From Sphingomonas sp. Y38-1Y (lineage in GTDB: Bacteria; Pseudomonadota; Alphaproteobacteria; Sphingomonadales; Sphingomonadaceae), in assembly GCF_032391395.1 (NCBI RefSeq), contig NZ_CP135916.1, forward strand, positions 1,488,001 to 1,552,000: 64,000 bases of DNA, read 5' to 3'. Positions 35,240 through 46,834 of the stretch are shown here, one piece after another. The notes below the pieces were generated by a model that saw only the letters and a program-made list of their open reading frames with translations, searched no databases and was not told the origin of the DNA. Position numbers and translations under genes: made by a program. The number at the start of each line of letters is the position of its first letter. Positions within the stretch are counted from its first letter, which is position 1.

Positions 35240-36466
35240 ATGACCGCCTACGCGTATCGCGCCGCCACTCGCGAAGGGACCGCGCGCAAGGGGATCATCG
35301 AGGCGTCGTCGCCCGCCGCCGCCCGTGCACTGCTGCGCGAGCAGGCGCTGCTGCCGCTGTCGGTCGAGCCCGCCAACGACGCGGGGCCCGCGGTCGGCGG
35401 GATCAAGCTGCCGTCGCTGCGCCGTCGCGGACTGTCGGCGCGCCAGCTCGCGACGGTCACGCGGCAGATCTCGACGCTGATCGGCTCCGACATCACCATC
35501 GAGGAATCGCTCCGCCTCGTCGCGCAGCAGTCGGAGGTGCCGGCGGTGACCGCGCTGCTGACCGACGTGCGCGGCGCGATCCTTGACGGGCGCAGCTTCG
35601 CCGCGGCGCTGGGGCTGCACCCCAAGGCCTTCCCCGAATTCTATCGCGCCTCCGTCGCGGCGGGCGAGCAATCGGGGCGGCTGGCCAGCGTGCTCGACCA
35701 CCTCGCCGTCTTCGTCGAAAACCGGCAGGCGAACGGGCAGAAGCTCCAGCTGGCTCTCCTCTATCCCGCGCTGCTCGCCACCGTCAGTTTCGGCATGATG
35801 GTGCTGCTGATGGTCTATGTCGTGCCCGACATCGTCCGCGTGTTCGTGTCGCGCGGCGCCGAGCTGCCCTTCCTCACCCGCGCATTGATCGCGGTGAGCG
35901 CATTCATCCAGAATTATGGCCTCTACGTCCTGATCGCCGCTGCCGCCGCGTTCCTGCTCTATGGCCGCTGGGCGCGCGTCCCCGCCAATCGCCTCCGCGT
36001 CCACCGCTTCTTCAACGAGAACCGGCCGTTCGCGCGGTTCAGCCGGCAGTTCAACGCCGCGCGCTTCGCCGGCAGTCTGGCGACGCTCGTCGAGAGCGCG
36101 GTGCCGCTGGTCGAGGCGCTTCAGGCCGCTGCGGCGGTCACGCCCAACCTGTTCGTCCGCGACAAGGCGCTGCACATCGCCGCGCGGGTGCGCGAGGGGA
36201 TCAGCCTGCGCGCGGCGATGGCGGAGAGCGGCGTGTTTCCCTCGATGCTCGTCGCGATCGTCGCCTCTGGCGAATCGAGCGGCCGCCTCGCCCCCGCGCT
36301 CGGCCGCGCGTCGGGGGAGTTGGAGCGCGAGCTCGACGCGCTGGTCGCGACGTTGGTCGCGCTGGTCGAGCCGATGGTGCTGCTGCTGATGGGCGGGCTG
36401 GTGCTGATGATGGTGCTGGCGATCCTCTTGCCGATCATCAACCTCAACAACCTGGTGCAGATCTAG
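35240..36466 (+). CDS. gspF: Type II secretion inner-membrane protein GspF
   Basis: The 408-residue protein starts AYAYRAATREGTARKGIIEA, carries two related helical cytoplasmic domains (RQLATVTRQISTLIGSDITIEESLRLVAQQ and FNAARFAGSLATLVESAVPLVEALQAAA) and three membrane segments, ending in LLLMGGLVLMMVLAILLPIINLN. This is the canonical GspF/PilC layout at normal length. It forms the platform rotor or core. Its TAG stop interlocks with the stop of the convergent methyltransferase gene within CTAG. Confidence 0.97.
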   Translation: MTAYAYRAATREGTARKGIIEASSPAAARALLREQALLPLSVEPANDAGPAVGGIKLPSLRRRGLSARQLATVTRQISTLIGSDITIEESLRLVAQQSEVPAVTALLTDVRGAILDGRSFAAALGLHPKAFPEFYRASVAAGEQSGRLASVLDHLAVFVENRQANGQKLQLALLYPALLATVSFGMMVLLMVYVVPDIVRVFVSRGAELPFLTRALIAVSAFIQNYGLYVLIAAAAAFLLYGRWARVPANRLRVHRFFNENRPFARFSRQFNAARFAGSLATLVESAVPLVEALQAAAAVTPNLFVRDKALHIAARVREGISLRAAMAESGVFPSMLVAIVASGESSGRLAPALGRASGELERELDALVATLVALVEPMVLLLMGGLVLMMVLAILLPIINLNNLVQI

Positions 36467-37689
36467 CGCTTCACCAAGGTCACCTGCGCGACGGTGATGC
36501 CGCCGCCGCGGAAGCCGCCCTCGCAGTACATCAGGTAATAGCGCCACAGATTGCGGAACGCGGCGTCGAGGTCGGCGGGCAGGCGGCCCTCGGCATCGGC
36601 GCAGTCGAATGCCGCGCGCCAGCGGTGCAGCGTCTCGGCATAGTCGAGGCCGAACTCATGCCGGTCCCGCCAGTCGAGCCCTGCGCGATCGGCGATGGCG
36701 CGAAAGCGGCTCTCGGACAGCAGCATCCCGCCGGGAAAGACATAGCTCTGAATGAAGTCGACGTTGCGCGCGTAATTGTCGAAGATCGCATCGTCGATCG
36801 CGATATATTGGATCGCCGCGCGGCCGCCCGGCTTCAGCAACCGCGCGATCGCGCCGAGATAGTCGGGCCAGTAGCGCTCGCCCACCGCCTCGACCATCTC
36901 GATGCTGGCAATCGCGTCATAGGTGCCGGCCGCGTCGCGATAGTCGGTCAGCGACACCTCGACGCCGGGGAGCGCGCGCGAACGGACATGGTCGGCCTGT
37001 TCGGTCGATAGGGTGAGGCACTGGACCTGGCGCCCGGCATCGCTGGCGACGCGCGCGAACGATCCCCAGCCGCAGCCGATCTCGAGAATGCGGTTGCCCG
37101 CCCGCGTGTCGGTTCGATCCAGGATGGCGGTCAGCTTGCGATGCTGCGCCGTCTCGAGCGCTTCGCCCGGCGCCGCAAAGATCGCGCTCGAATAGGTGAG
37201 CGTCTCGTCCAGCCAGGCGGCGTAGAAGTCGTTGCCGAGGTCGTAGTGATAGGCGACGTTCGCCCGCGCCCCGTCGCGGTCGTTGCGGCGGGCGAGGTGC
37301 GCCAGCCGCCGCGCGATCCGCGACCAGGGCCGCGCGCGGGCCGTGTCGCCCAGGCCCTGGCGATTGGCGACGAACAGCTCGAACAGCGCGGTCGGATCGG
37401 GGCTCGCCCATTCGCCCGCAACCCATGCCTCGTACCAGCCCGCCGAACCGCCGGTCGCGAGCCGGTAGAGCGCGCGCCACGATCGAAGGTCGACCACCGC
37501 CGCCGCGCCGGGGGCGCGCCCGCCCAGCCGGCGGAATCCGCCGCCAGGCAGCGTCGCGTCGAGCGACCCTGTCGCCAGCCCGCGGTCGATCCGGTCGAGC
37601 AGCGCGGCGAACAGCCGGTCGACGCCCGCCCATACGCGCCCGCGCACCTCGCCCGTCCGCCGTCCCCGATTGCGTAGCATTCCGCTCAT
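36463..37689 (-). CDS. Cyclopropane-fatty-acyl-phospholipid synthase family methyltransferase
   Basis: The 408-residue protein matches the CFA synthase family: an N-terminal lipid-binding domain, then ANVAYHYDLGNDFYAAWLDETLTYSSAIF, the SAM-binding motif ILEIGCGWGSFA and the downstream block YVFPGGML. Such enzymes add a methylene or methyl group to unsaturated membrane fatty acids. ATG 37689 is preferred because AAGGGAG lies five bases upstream. It follows the photolyase gene by 36 bases; similar photolyase-CFA pairs are known in light- or singlet-oxygen-responsive clusters, which would suit this arrangement, though no regulator is adjacent. Confidence 0.92.
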   Translation of the reverse strand: MSGMLRNRGRRTGEVRGRVWAGVDRLFAALLDRIDRGLATGSLDATLPGGGFRRLGGRAPGAAAVVDLRSWRALYRLATGGSAGWYEAWVAGEWASPDPTALFELFVANRQGLGDTARARPWSRIARRLAHLARRNDRDGARANVAYHYDLGNDFYAAWLDETLTYSSAIFAAPGEALETAQHRKLTAILDRTDTRAGNRILEIGCGWGSFARVASDAGRQVQCLTLSTEQADHVRSRALPGVEVSLTDYRDAAGTYDAIASIEMVEAVGERYWPDYLGAIARLLKPGGRAAIQYIAIDDAIFDNYARNVDFIQSYVFPGGMLLSESRFRAIADRAGLDWRDRHEFGLDYAETLHRWRAAFDCADAEGRLPADLDAAFRNLWRYYLMYCEGGFRGGGITVAQVTLVKR

Positions 37690-37725
37690 CGCCGCTCCCT
37701 TGGGCAGGGGCGCGGCGAAGCGCAA

Positions 37726-39096
37726 TCACTTCATTTGCTTCGCCGCGGCGAGCGCCCGCTCGCGCGCCTCGCGATGGCCGATGATCTTGGCGGGATAGTC
37801 GCGCGGGCGGCAGCCGGCTTCGTCGGGATCGTGGATCGCCGCGTCGCCCAGCGCCTTCAGCTCCGGCACCCATTCGCGGATATAGTCGGCAGCGTCGAAC
37901 TTCGCCGACTGGGTGAGCGGCGCCATGATCCGCACGAACATGTTCGAATCGACCCCCGACCCGGCGGTCCACTGCCAGTTGACCGCGTTCGACCCGTAAT
38001 CGGCGTCGACCAGGCAGTCCCAGAACCAGCGCTCCCCCTCTCGCCAGTCGATCAGCAGATGCTTGATGAGGAAGCTCGCCGTAATCATCCGCACGCGGTT
38101 GTGCATCCAGCCCGTCGTCCAGAGCTGGCGCATGCCCGCATCGACGATCGGGTAGCCGGTTTGGCCGCGCTGCCAGGCGCGCAGGTCCGCCGCCACGCCC
38201 TTGCCGCCTCGCCACGGAAGCTTGTCGAAGCTCTCCCGCGCGTTCTTCGTCGCGTAATCCGGGAATTGCAGGATGACGTTCTGCGCGAAGTCGCGCCAGG
38301 CGAGTTCGGACAGGAAGGTGTCGACCGATCCGCCGGCATCCTCTGTCCTGTGCCACGCCTGTGCCGCCGAGATCTCGCCGAAATGCAGGTGCGGCGACAG
38401 GCGCGAGCTGCCCTCGATCGAGGGGAGGTTGCGTTCGGCGTCATAGGCGTCGGCGTGGCGGCGAAAGGCGTCGAGGCGCTTGTGCGCGCCGGCCTCGCCC
38501 GGCTGCCACTCGGCAAAGCCGCCGGCCCAGTCGGGCTTGGTCGGGAGCAGCGACCAGTCGGCGAGCTTGTCCGACGTCGGCCATTTGGCGGGGGCGGGGA
38601 TGCTGCGCGGCCGGGGCGTCGGGTGGGGCGGCGGCATGTGCTGGCGGAGCGCCCGCCAGAAGGGGGTGTAGATGCGGAACGGCTTGCCGCTGCCCGTCGT
38701 GACCGATCCGGGGCGGGCTAGGTAATTACCGTCGTGGCAGCAGAGCTCCAGCGACTTGGCGACGGCGCGCTCGGCATTGCGCCACCAGGGTTCGTAGTGG
38801 CGGATACAGTGGACGCGGGCGGCGCCGGTCTCTTCGGCGAGCTTGGCGAGCACCTCCGCCGATTTGCCACGCCGCAGGATCAGCCGCGATCCCTTGTGCT
38901 TTAGGTCGGCGGCGAGGCTTTCGAGGCTGTGGTGGAGCCACCAGCGCGAGGCGCCGCCCATCGCGTGATGCTTGGGCGCGTCGTCGTCGAGAATATAGAC
39001 GGGGATGACCGGCCCGTCCTCGCACGCCGCGGCGAGCGCGGGCTGGTCGGCGAGGCGCAGGTCGCGGCGGAACCAGACGATGACGGGATCGGGCAT
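37726..39096 (-). CDS. phrB: Deoxyribodipyrimidine photolyase
   Basis: The 456-residue protein is a class I CPD photolyase: VIVWFRRDLRLADQPAL at the start of the antenna domain, then the FAD domain with SPHLHFGEIS, LAWRDFAQNVI, WQRGQTGYPIVDAGMRQLWTTGWMHNRVRMI and the terminal DADYGSNAVNWQWTAGSG. Light-excited FADH- splits pyrimidine dimers in DNA. The Trp residues for electron transfer are present in the expected blocks. It probably shares a transcript with the CFA-like gene. Confidence 0.96.
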   Translation of the reverse strand: MPDPVIVWFRRDLRLADQPALAAACEDGPVIPVYILDDDAPKHHAMGGASRWWLHHSLESLAADLKHKGSRLILRRGKSAEVLAKLAEETGAARVHCIRHYEPWWRNAERAVAKSLELCCHDGNYLARPGSVTTGSGKPFRIYTPFWRALRQHMPPPHPTPRPRSIPAPAKWPTSDKLADWSLLPTKPDWAGGFAEWQPGEAGAHKRLDAFRRHADAYDAERNLPSIEGSSRLSPHLHFGEISAAQAWHRTEDAGGSVDTFLSELAWRDFAQNVILQFPDYATKNARESFDKLPWRGGKGVAADLRAWQRGQTGYPIVDAGMRQLWTTGWMHNRVRMITASFLIKHLLIDWREGERWFWDCLVDADYGSNAVNWQWTAGSGVDSNMFVRIMAPLTQSAKFDAADYIREWVPELKALGDAAIHDPDEAGCRPRDYPAKIIGHREARERALAAAKQMK

Positions 39097-39135
39097 GCTG
39101 GCCTTTCGTAACGTCCAGGGGCGACGCCCCGCCCG

Positions 39136-40077
39136 CTAAACCGTTCCGCCGGCCGCCCCAGCTGGCCCAAGGGCGGTATCGCCGAGCATCGCGGCGCCCA
39201 GCGTCAGGATCGAGGCCACATGACGCTGCGCCACCTCCAGCGCGTCCTCGCCATAGCCGCCGCCGAGCGCACTCGCGACCGGCAGGCCGCGGGCGCGCGC
39301 GAGGCGGGCGATCAGCCGCTCGCGCTCCGCCAGCCCGCCCAGCGTCAGCGACAGGCGGCCGAGCCGGTCGCCGACGAACGGGTCGACGCCCGCCTGATAG
39401 AGGATGAGGTCGGGGCCGAAATCGTCCAGCAGCGGCACGAGCGTGGCCGCCAGCGTCGCCAGATACTCGTCGTCACCGACCCCGTCCGGCAGCGGCACGT
39501 CGAGCGTCGATCGTGCCTTTCGCGCGGGGAAGTTCTTCTCGGCATGGATCGAATAGGTGGCGATGTCGGGCCGCCCGGCGGTGAGCGCAGCGGTGCCGTC
39601 GCCCTGATGGACGTCGCAATCGACGATCAGCACGCGGCCGACCGTCCCTTCCTCGACCAGCCGGATGGCGGCGATGGCGAGGTCGTTGAACACGCAATAG
39701 CCCGCGCCCGTGTCCGCCAGCGCATGGTGGCTGCCCCCGGCGGTGTTCGCGGCATAGCCCCTGTCCATTGCCAGCCGCGCGGCGAGATAGGTGCCGCCCG
39801 GCACCGCCTGTGACCGCGCCGCGACCGCGGGCGTGACGGGGAAACCGATGCGCCGCTGCTTTACCGAGGGCACGCGTGCCTCGATCACTTCGGCGACGTA
39901 ATCGGGATCGTGCGCCGCCTCCAGCCACCGGCGCGGCATCGGCTCGGGCGCGTGCCAGTCGAGCGCGGCGCCGCTTTGGCGCAGCAGGTCGCGGACCAGG
40001 CCGTTCTTGTTCCACTGATAGGTGCTGCGCGCGGGCGCCGGCGCGACATAATCGGGATGATGGACAATCGGGATCAC
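39136..40077 (-). CDS. Histone-deacetylase-fold family protein
   Basis: The 313-residue protein starts at GTG 40077 and has the arginase/deacetylase fold with GGSHHA (the two catalytic His), CVFNDLAIAAI, the zinc ligands in VDCDVHQGDGT, SIHAEKNFP and a second Asp ligand in YQAGVDP. The family deacetylates acyl-lysine or polyamines (acetylpolyamine amidohydrolase, AcuC); the substrate here is unknown. It is divergent from rppH with 54 bases between starts, and 39 bases upstream of the photolyase gene on the same strand. Confidence 0.92.
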   Translation of the reverse strand: MIPIVHHPDYVAPAPARSTYQWNKNGLVRDLLRQSGAALDWHAPEPMPRRWLEAAHDPDYVAEVIEARVPSVKQRRIGFPVTPAVAARSQAVPGGTYLAARLAMDRGYAANTAGGSHHALADTGAGYCVFNDLAIAAIRLVEEGTVGRVLIVDCDVHQGDGTAALTAGRPDIATYSIHAEKNFPARKARSTLDVPLPDGVGDDEYLATLAATLVPLLDDFGPDLILYQAGVDPFVGDRLGRLSLTLGGLAERERLIARLARARGLPVASALGGGYGEDALEVAQRHVASILTLGAAMLGDTALGPAGAAGGTV

Positions 40078-40131
40078 GCATCCCTAGTTAGGGGCCTGCC
40101 CGCCCCCGCGCCAATCCCGGAGCCCGCCGCC

Positions 40132-40632
40132 ATGTCCGCCTATGCCGATCTTCCCTATCGCCCCTGCGCCGGCGTGATGCTGCTCAATGCCCAGGGCGAG
40201 GTGTTTGTCGGCCAGCGGCTCGATTCGGTGCTGGAGGCGTGGCAGATGCCGCAGGGCGGGATCGATCCGGGCGAGGATGCGCTGGAAGCGGCAGTCCGCG
40301 AACTGGGCGAGGAAGCGGGGATCGCCCCCGACAAGGTCGAGCTGGTGGCGGAAGCGGGGGAGGAACTCACCTACGACCTGCCCGACGACCTGATCGGTAA
40401 GGTGTGGAAGGGCAAGTGGCGGGGGCAGCGCCAGCGCTGGTTCCTGTTCCGCTTCCTGGGCACCGACGACGACGTCAACATCCAGACCGCCGAGCCCGAG
40501 TTTCGCGCCTGGCGCTGGGTCGCCCCGGCCGAGCTTCCCGAGCTGATCGTCCCGTTCAAGCGCGAGCTCTATGCGCGGCTGCTCGAGATCTTCGGCGAAG
40601 TGCTCCGCGCGCACGACGGGCGGGTTCGCTGA
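40132..40632 (+). CDS. rppH: RNA pyrophosphohydrolase RppH (Nudix)
   Basis: The 166-residue protein starts YRPCAGVMLLNAQGEVFVGQRLD, has WQMPQGGIDPGE and the full Nudix box GGIDPGEDALEAAVRELGEEAGI, then YDLPDDLIGKVWKGKWRGQRQRWFLFRF, a block specific to RppH/NudH. It removes pyrophosphate from mRNA 5' ends to start RNase E decay (or cleaves dinucleoside polyphosphates). Length is normal. ATG 40132 is the first start consistent with the conserved N-terminus. Confidence 0.96.
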   Translation: MSAYADLPYRPCAGVMLLNAQGEVFVGQRLDSVLEAWQMPQGGIDPGEDALEAAVRELGEEAGIAPDKVELVAEAGEELTYDLPDDLIGKVWKGKWRGQRQRWFLFRFLGTDDDVNIQTAEPEFRAWRWVAPAELPELIVPFKRELYARLLEIFGEVLRAHDGRVR

Positions 40633-40691
40633 TCGAACCGGCTTGCCCTAGCGTCATCCTGTCGCCGCTTTTTGTCGGATAAAGGACGAAG

Positions 40692-41606
40692 ATGCCGCTG
40701 TTGCAGTCCTTTCCCCTTGTTGCGGTCGCGATCGTGTCGGGTGATGATCCGATCAACCAGGCGCAGCCGGTGACGATTCCGGTCGAACTCAAGGCGATGC
40801 TCGATGCCGCGATCGCCAGCGGCAACGAGGGCGAGGTCGATACGCTCGTCAAATATGCCAATGAGGTGAAGATCCCGGCCGCGCCCGCGATGTCTCGGAT
40901 CGCCCAGGCGTGGAAGAACGACCGCTATGCCTCGGCGCAGAAGCGGCTGCGGGAGGCCGACTTCCTGTCGCTCATCAAGGGACGAGCGGAGGTCGCCGCG
41001 TTCCAGACGAGCGGCAATTCGGACAATATCGGCGTGTCGGGCAAGCTGGAGGTCACGCGCGAGGGGCTGCGCTGGCGCCACAAATGGATGGCGCAGGCCG
41101 ATTACCAGGAAAGCTTCGGCATCGTCTCGCGTGAGCGTTACGTCGCCGCTTACGAGCCCAACTACAAGGTCGACGACCGCCTCTATTTCTATGGCGCGGC
41201 GCAGTTCGAGGCGGACCGGTTCCTGGGATACACCAGTCGTTACTCGGCGTCAGTCGGTGCCGGTTACACGCCGATCAAGCGGACGGGCATGTCGCTGGAG
41301 GTCGAATTGGGGCCGGCGTTCCGGCGCACCGACTTCATCGACCAGACGCTGGAGAACAACATCGCCGCGCGTGGGTCGATCGACTTCGATTGGCAGCTGA
41401 CGCCCAGCCTGACGCTCCGCCAGGATGCGTCGGCCTATCTGCAAAGCGCCAACAGCACGGTGTCGAGCGTCACCGCCTTGAGCGCCAGGGTGCTGGGGCC
41501 GCTACAGATGCAGTTCTCCTATGTCGTGCAATATGAATCGGCACCGCCGGTCGGCCGGGTCAGCACCGACACGACCAGCCGCGCGTCGGTCGTCTATGCG
41601 TTCTGA
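40692..41606 (+). CDS. DUF481 outer-membrane protein
   Basis: The 304-residue protein has a short, possibly signal-like, hydrophobic start and a helical region to about residue 85. DUF481 follows: GRAEVAAFQTSGNSDNIGVSGKLEVTREGLRWRHKWMAQADYQ and alternating strands ending in a C-terminal Phe (SRASVVYAF), the outer-membrane barrel signature. The function of the family (E. coli YdiY) is unknown. It lies before the HTH-TPR membrane protein, separated by a terminator-like hairpin. Confidence 0.85.
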   Translation: MPLLQSFPLVAVAIVSGDDPINQAQPVTIPVELKAMLDAAIASGNEGEVDTLVKYANEVKIPAAPAMSRIAQAWKNDRYASAQKRLREADFLSLIKGRAEVAAFQTSGNSDNIGVSGKLEVTREGLRWRHKWMAQADYQESFGIVSRERYVAAYEPNYKVDDRLYFYGAAQFEADRFLGYTSRYSASVGAGYTPIKRTGMSLEVELGPAFRRTDFIDQTLENNIAARGSIDFDWQLTPSLTLRQDASAYLQSANSTVSSVTALSARVLGPLQMQFSYVVQYESAPPVGRVSTDTTSRASVVYAF

Positions 41607-41620
41607 TGAAGTAACATCGG

Positions 41621-41647
41621 AAACCGGCCACGAAGATTGGCGGTTTT
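41621..41647 (+). terminator. Probable terminator after the DUF481 gene
   Basis: AAACCGGCCA and TGGCGGTTT pair with one bulged G around a seven-base loop and end in four T, 15 bases after the stop codon. Confidence 0.65.
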
Positions 41648-41720
41648 GACCCGCTTTCACTGCTGACGTCCACTTTCCATCTGCTATTGCACTGGTAAAC
41701 TATCGGTTCAGGGGCGTTCG

Positions 41721-43091
41721 ATGTCGAGTTCTGATCTTGCCAAAGCAAGGCGTCTCGACGGTTGGAAGTCTATCGCCGCCTATTTCAACCGCGACCGTAC
41801 GACGGTGATGCGCTGGGCGCGCGAACGGGCATTGCCCGTTCGGCGGCTGCCCGGCGGGAAGCAGGGATCGGTCTTCGCGTTCGAGGACGAGCTTGCCGCC
41901 TGGGCGCTCCAGCAGGGGGATGCGGAGCCGGACGTGGTCGCGCCTGCGCCGCCGACCGATCCCGAGCCGGAAGTCGATGCGCCTGCGCCGCCGCCTGCGC
42001 CCCCGGTCCGGCGAATGCGAGGGCGGACGCCGATCGCGCTGGCGGGCGCGGTGGTGGCGGTCGCGGTCGTTGCCGGGGTGGTGCTCTGGCGTGATCCGGC
42101 GCCCGCGGCGCTGGCGATGCCGCGTGATCCTGCCGTCGCCAGCACCTATGTCGCCGCGCGCGACGCCTGGGCACGGCGGACGCCCGAGGATCTGAACCAC
42201 GCGATCAAGCTCTACCAGCAGGTGATCGCGCGCGATCCGGGCTTTGCGCCGGCGCATGCCGGGCTCGCCGAGGCGTGGCTGATCCTCCACGAATATGGCA
42301 GCCTGGACGAGCCGACCGCCTTTCGCCGCGCGCGGGCGGCGGCGGAGGCGGCGCTGGCGATCGATCCGGAGCTGCCGGCCGCGAACCGGGCGATGGGCTT
42401 CATCGACTATTGGTGGTCGGGCGATGCCGATCGGGCGCTCTCACGGTTTCAGCGCGCGATCGACCATGATCCGCGCGATTGGCAGACGCATTTCTGGCTG
42501 GCCAATGTGCTTGCCTATATGGGCCGTGACGCGGGTGCCCAGCAGCAGTACGAGATGGCGCGGCTGTTGTCGCCCGGTTCGCGGGTGATCGATGTCGAGC
42601 AGGCATGCTCGCACTGGCTGGCCGGGCGCGACACGCTCGCGATCGCCCAGCTGACCACGCTTGCGCAGGCGATGCCGGGCGATGCGACGATCCAGACCTG
42701 CCTGTCCTGGGCTCGGATCGGGCAGGGCGACATCGCCGGCTATGCCCGGGCGGTGCGCGAGCGGGCGCGGCTGCGCGGCGACCCGCAGCTGCTCGAACGG
42801 TCGGCGGCACTGGACGCGGCCGTGGCGAGCGACCCGGCGCGCGCGATCGCGGTCGTCATCGCCCAGGCGCGGGAGGAAATCGCGGCCGGCGCCCGACGGC
42901 AGCGGGAGGCGCCAGCCTTCTTCGCGTCGTCGATGGGGGATCGTGCGTCGCTGCTTGCGTTGCTGACCGAGGCAGTCGATCTGGGCGAGCGCTGGTCGAC
43001 CCGGCCGCTCACCCGGCGCATCGCCGCGCGCTGGCAGGGCGACGCGGCCATCATGGCGCTGCTCCGCCGAGTCATGGTGACCGACGCGTAG
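41721..43091 (+). CDS. Membrane-tethered HTH protein with periplasmic TPR domain
   Basis: The 456-residue protein has three parts. Residues 11-60 are a MerR/excisionase-like winged helix (LDGWKSIAAYFNRDRTTVMRWARE ... AFEDELAAWA). Residues 70-96 are a Pro/Ala-rich linker and 104-123 a single membrane helix. The remainder, probably periplasmic, contains TPR-like helical repeats (AIKLYQQVIARDPGFAPAHAGLAEAW, AEAALAIDPELPAANRAMGFIDYWW, ALSRFQRAIDHDPRDWQTHFWLAN). This is the layout of one-component CadC-like regulators that sense outside and bind DNA inside. Target genes are unknown; DUF481 upstream is a candidate only by proximity. Confidence 0.85.
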   Translation: MSSSDLAKARRLDGWKSIAAYFNRDRTTVMRWARERALPVRRLPGGKQGSVFAFEDELAAWALQQGDAEPDVVAPAPPTDPEPEVDAPAPPPAPPVRRMRGRTPIALAGAVVAVAVVAGVVLWRDPAPAALAMPRDPAVASTYVAARDAWARRTPEDLNHAIKLYQQVIARDPGFAPAHAGLAEAWLILHEYGSLDEPTAFRRARAAAEAALAIDPELPAANRAMGFIDYWWSGDADRALSRFQRAIDHDPRDWQTHFWLANVLAYMGRDAGAQQQYEMARLLSPGSRVIDVEQACSHWLAGRDTLAIAQLTTLAQAMPGDATIQTCLSWARIGQGDIAGYARAVRERARLRGDPQLLERSAALDAAVASDPARAIAVVIAQAREEIAAGARRQREAPAFFASSMGDRASLLALLTEAVDLGERWSTRPLTRRIAARWQGDAAIMALLRRVMVTDA

Positions 43092-43275
43092 TTCCCTCAC
43101 CAACCGGCCGAACCGCGCGATTCCGCCGATTGCCGCAATTTGCAACACGGGCCGCGACCGCACTCTGCGGCATAGCTTGCGCGAGCAGTGAGGCGCGGGG
43201 GCGCGCCGAAACGGCTTTCCGCGGGCCTGTGCTTCGCCTTCTGACCGGGGGGAGAAGGAAGAAGCCGCCAGCGGT

Positions 43276-43364
43276 GCGGCCCGGACGAGGGGTGACGTCC
43301 GGGCCGCCACCCACATCGGACAACGAAAAAGGGCGGCCCGGCTTTCACCGGACCGCCCTTTTTC
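43276..43364. terminator. Two hairpins between the HTH-TPR gene and acnA; second is a bidirectional terminator
   Basis: The first is a perfect 12-bp stem (43276-43287 with 43296-43307). The second pairs 43325-43336 with 43353-43364 over 12 bp; one arm starts with GAAAAA and the other ends in TTTTTC, so it can terminate both the rightward gene and leftward acnA, whose stop is 16 bases away. Nothing else is visible in 43092-43379. Confidence 0.85.
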
Positions 43365-43379
43365 TCACGTCCTTACCCC

Positions 43380-46049
<2,670 letters not shown>

Positions 46050-46237
46050 TCAAAGCCTTCCCGGTCTGTCCGGTCGCGGCGGGGAGGCGGCAGGAAGGCC
46101 GCGCGGGCGCGCCCGGCGATGTTGCGAATGCGAAGATTCGTGGGGCGCCTTAGCAAGGGGCGGGAGGGGGAAGGGGGCCGCTATCGACTTCGCGATCGGG
46201 GCATAAGCGGACCGTCCCGGTCCCTGCGGCAACGGCG

Positions 46238-46831
46238 TCAGGTCACCCGCATCAACTGCGAGGGAAACGGCGCGGCGAGCGTCAGCGCGTCCGCCACCGG
46301 TGCGGTCAGCCACGTCGCCTCATCCTCGGCTGCGAGCAGGACGGGCATCGCCTTGGGATGGATCGGCGCGACGAGCGGGTTGGGGTCGGTGGTGAGGAAC
46401 GCCATCAGCGGCCCCTCCGGCCCCGGTCGCCACACGCCGGCGAAGCTGGTGATCGCTTGCGTCGGCACGTCGAACCATCGCGCGGTCTTGGCGCCCGCGG
46501 CGCCCTCCCACTCGCAGAAGTCGGTGAAGGGCACGAGGCAGCGGCGCGCCGGATCGCCGAGCGCGCGGCGCCAGAAAAGCGAGCCATAGTTGCGGACGTT
46601 GGTCACCGCCTTCTGGGTCGGCTGGCCGCTCTTGCCGGTGACGGTGATCGGAAAGCCCCAGCGCATCGGCGTCAGCCGCCGTTCGCCGCCGACCTCGTGC
46701 ACCGTCCAGGCGAGATATTTGGGGAAGAGTTCGGGCGGCGGCAGCTGGAGGTCGGGCGGGTAGGGCACCCGGACGCCGTATCGCTGGGCGAGCTCGGCCT
46801 GGGCGGCGCTCATGCGATAGCGGTTGCACAT
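46238..46831 (-). CDS. SOS response-associated peptidase, YedK/HMCES family
   Basis: The 197-residue protein starts MCNRY; after Met removal Cys2 is the residue that forms a thiazolidine cross-link with abasic sites in single-stranded DNA. Other family motifs are PKYLAWTV, MRWGFP, NVRNYGSLFWR, RCLVPFTDFCEWE and the catalytic His in PIHPKAMPVLL. It protects abasic sites at replication forks. It starts three bases after the stop of the methyltransferase gene, so the two are probably co-transcribed. No SOS box was recognised. Confidence 0.95.
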   Translation of the reverse strand: MCNRYRMSAAQAELAQRYGVRVPYPPDLQLPPPELFPKYLAWTVHEVGGERRLTPMRWGFPITVTGKSGQPTQKAVTNVRNYGSLFWRRALGDPARRCLVPFTDFCEWEGAAGAKTARWFDVPTQAITSFAGVWRPGPEGPLMAFLTTDPNPLVAPIHPKAMPVLLAAEDEATWLTAPVADALTLAAPFPSQLMRVT

Positions 46832-46834
46832 CGG

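Noticed and set aside
46050..46237. Regulatory element upstream of acnA
   Set aside because: No iron, LexA or other familiar operator could be recognised in these 188 bases.
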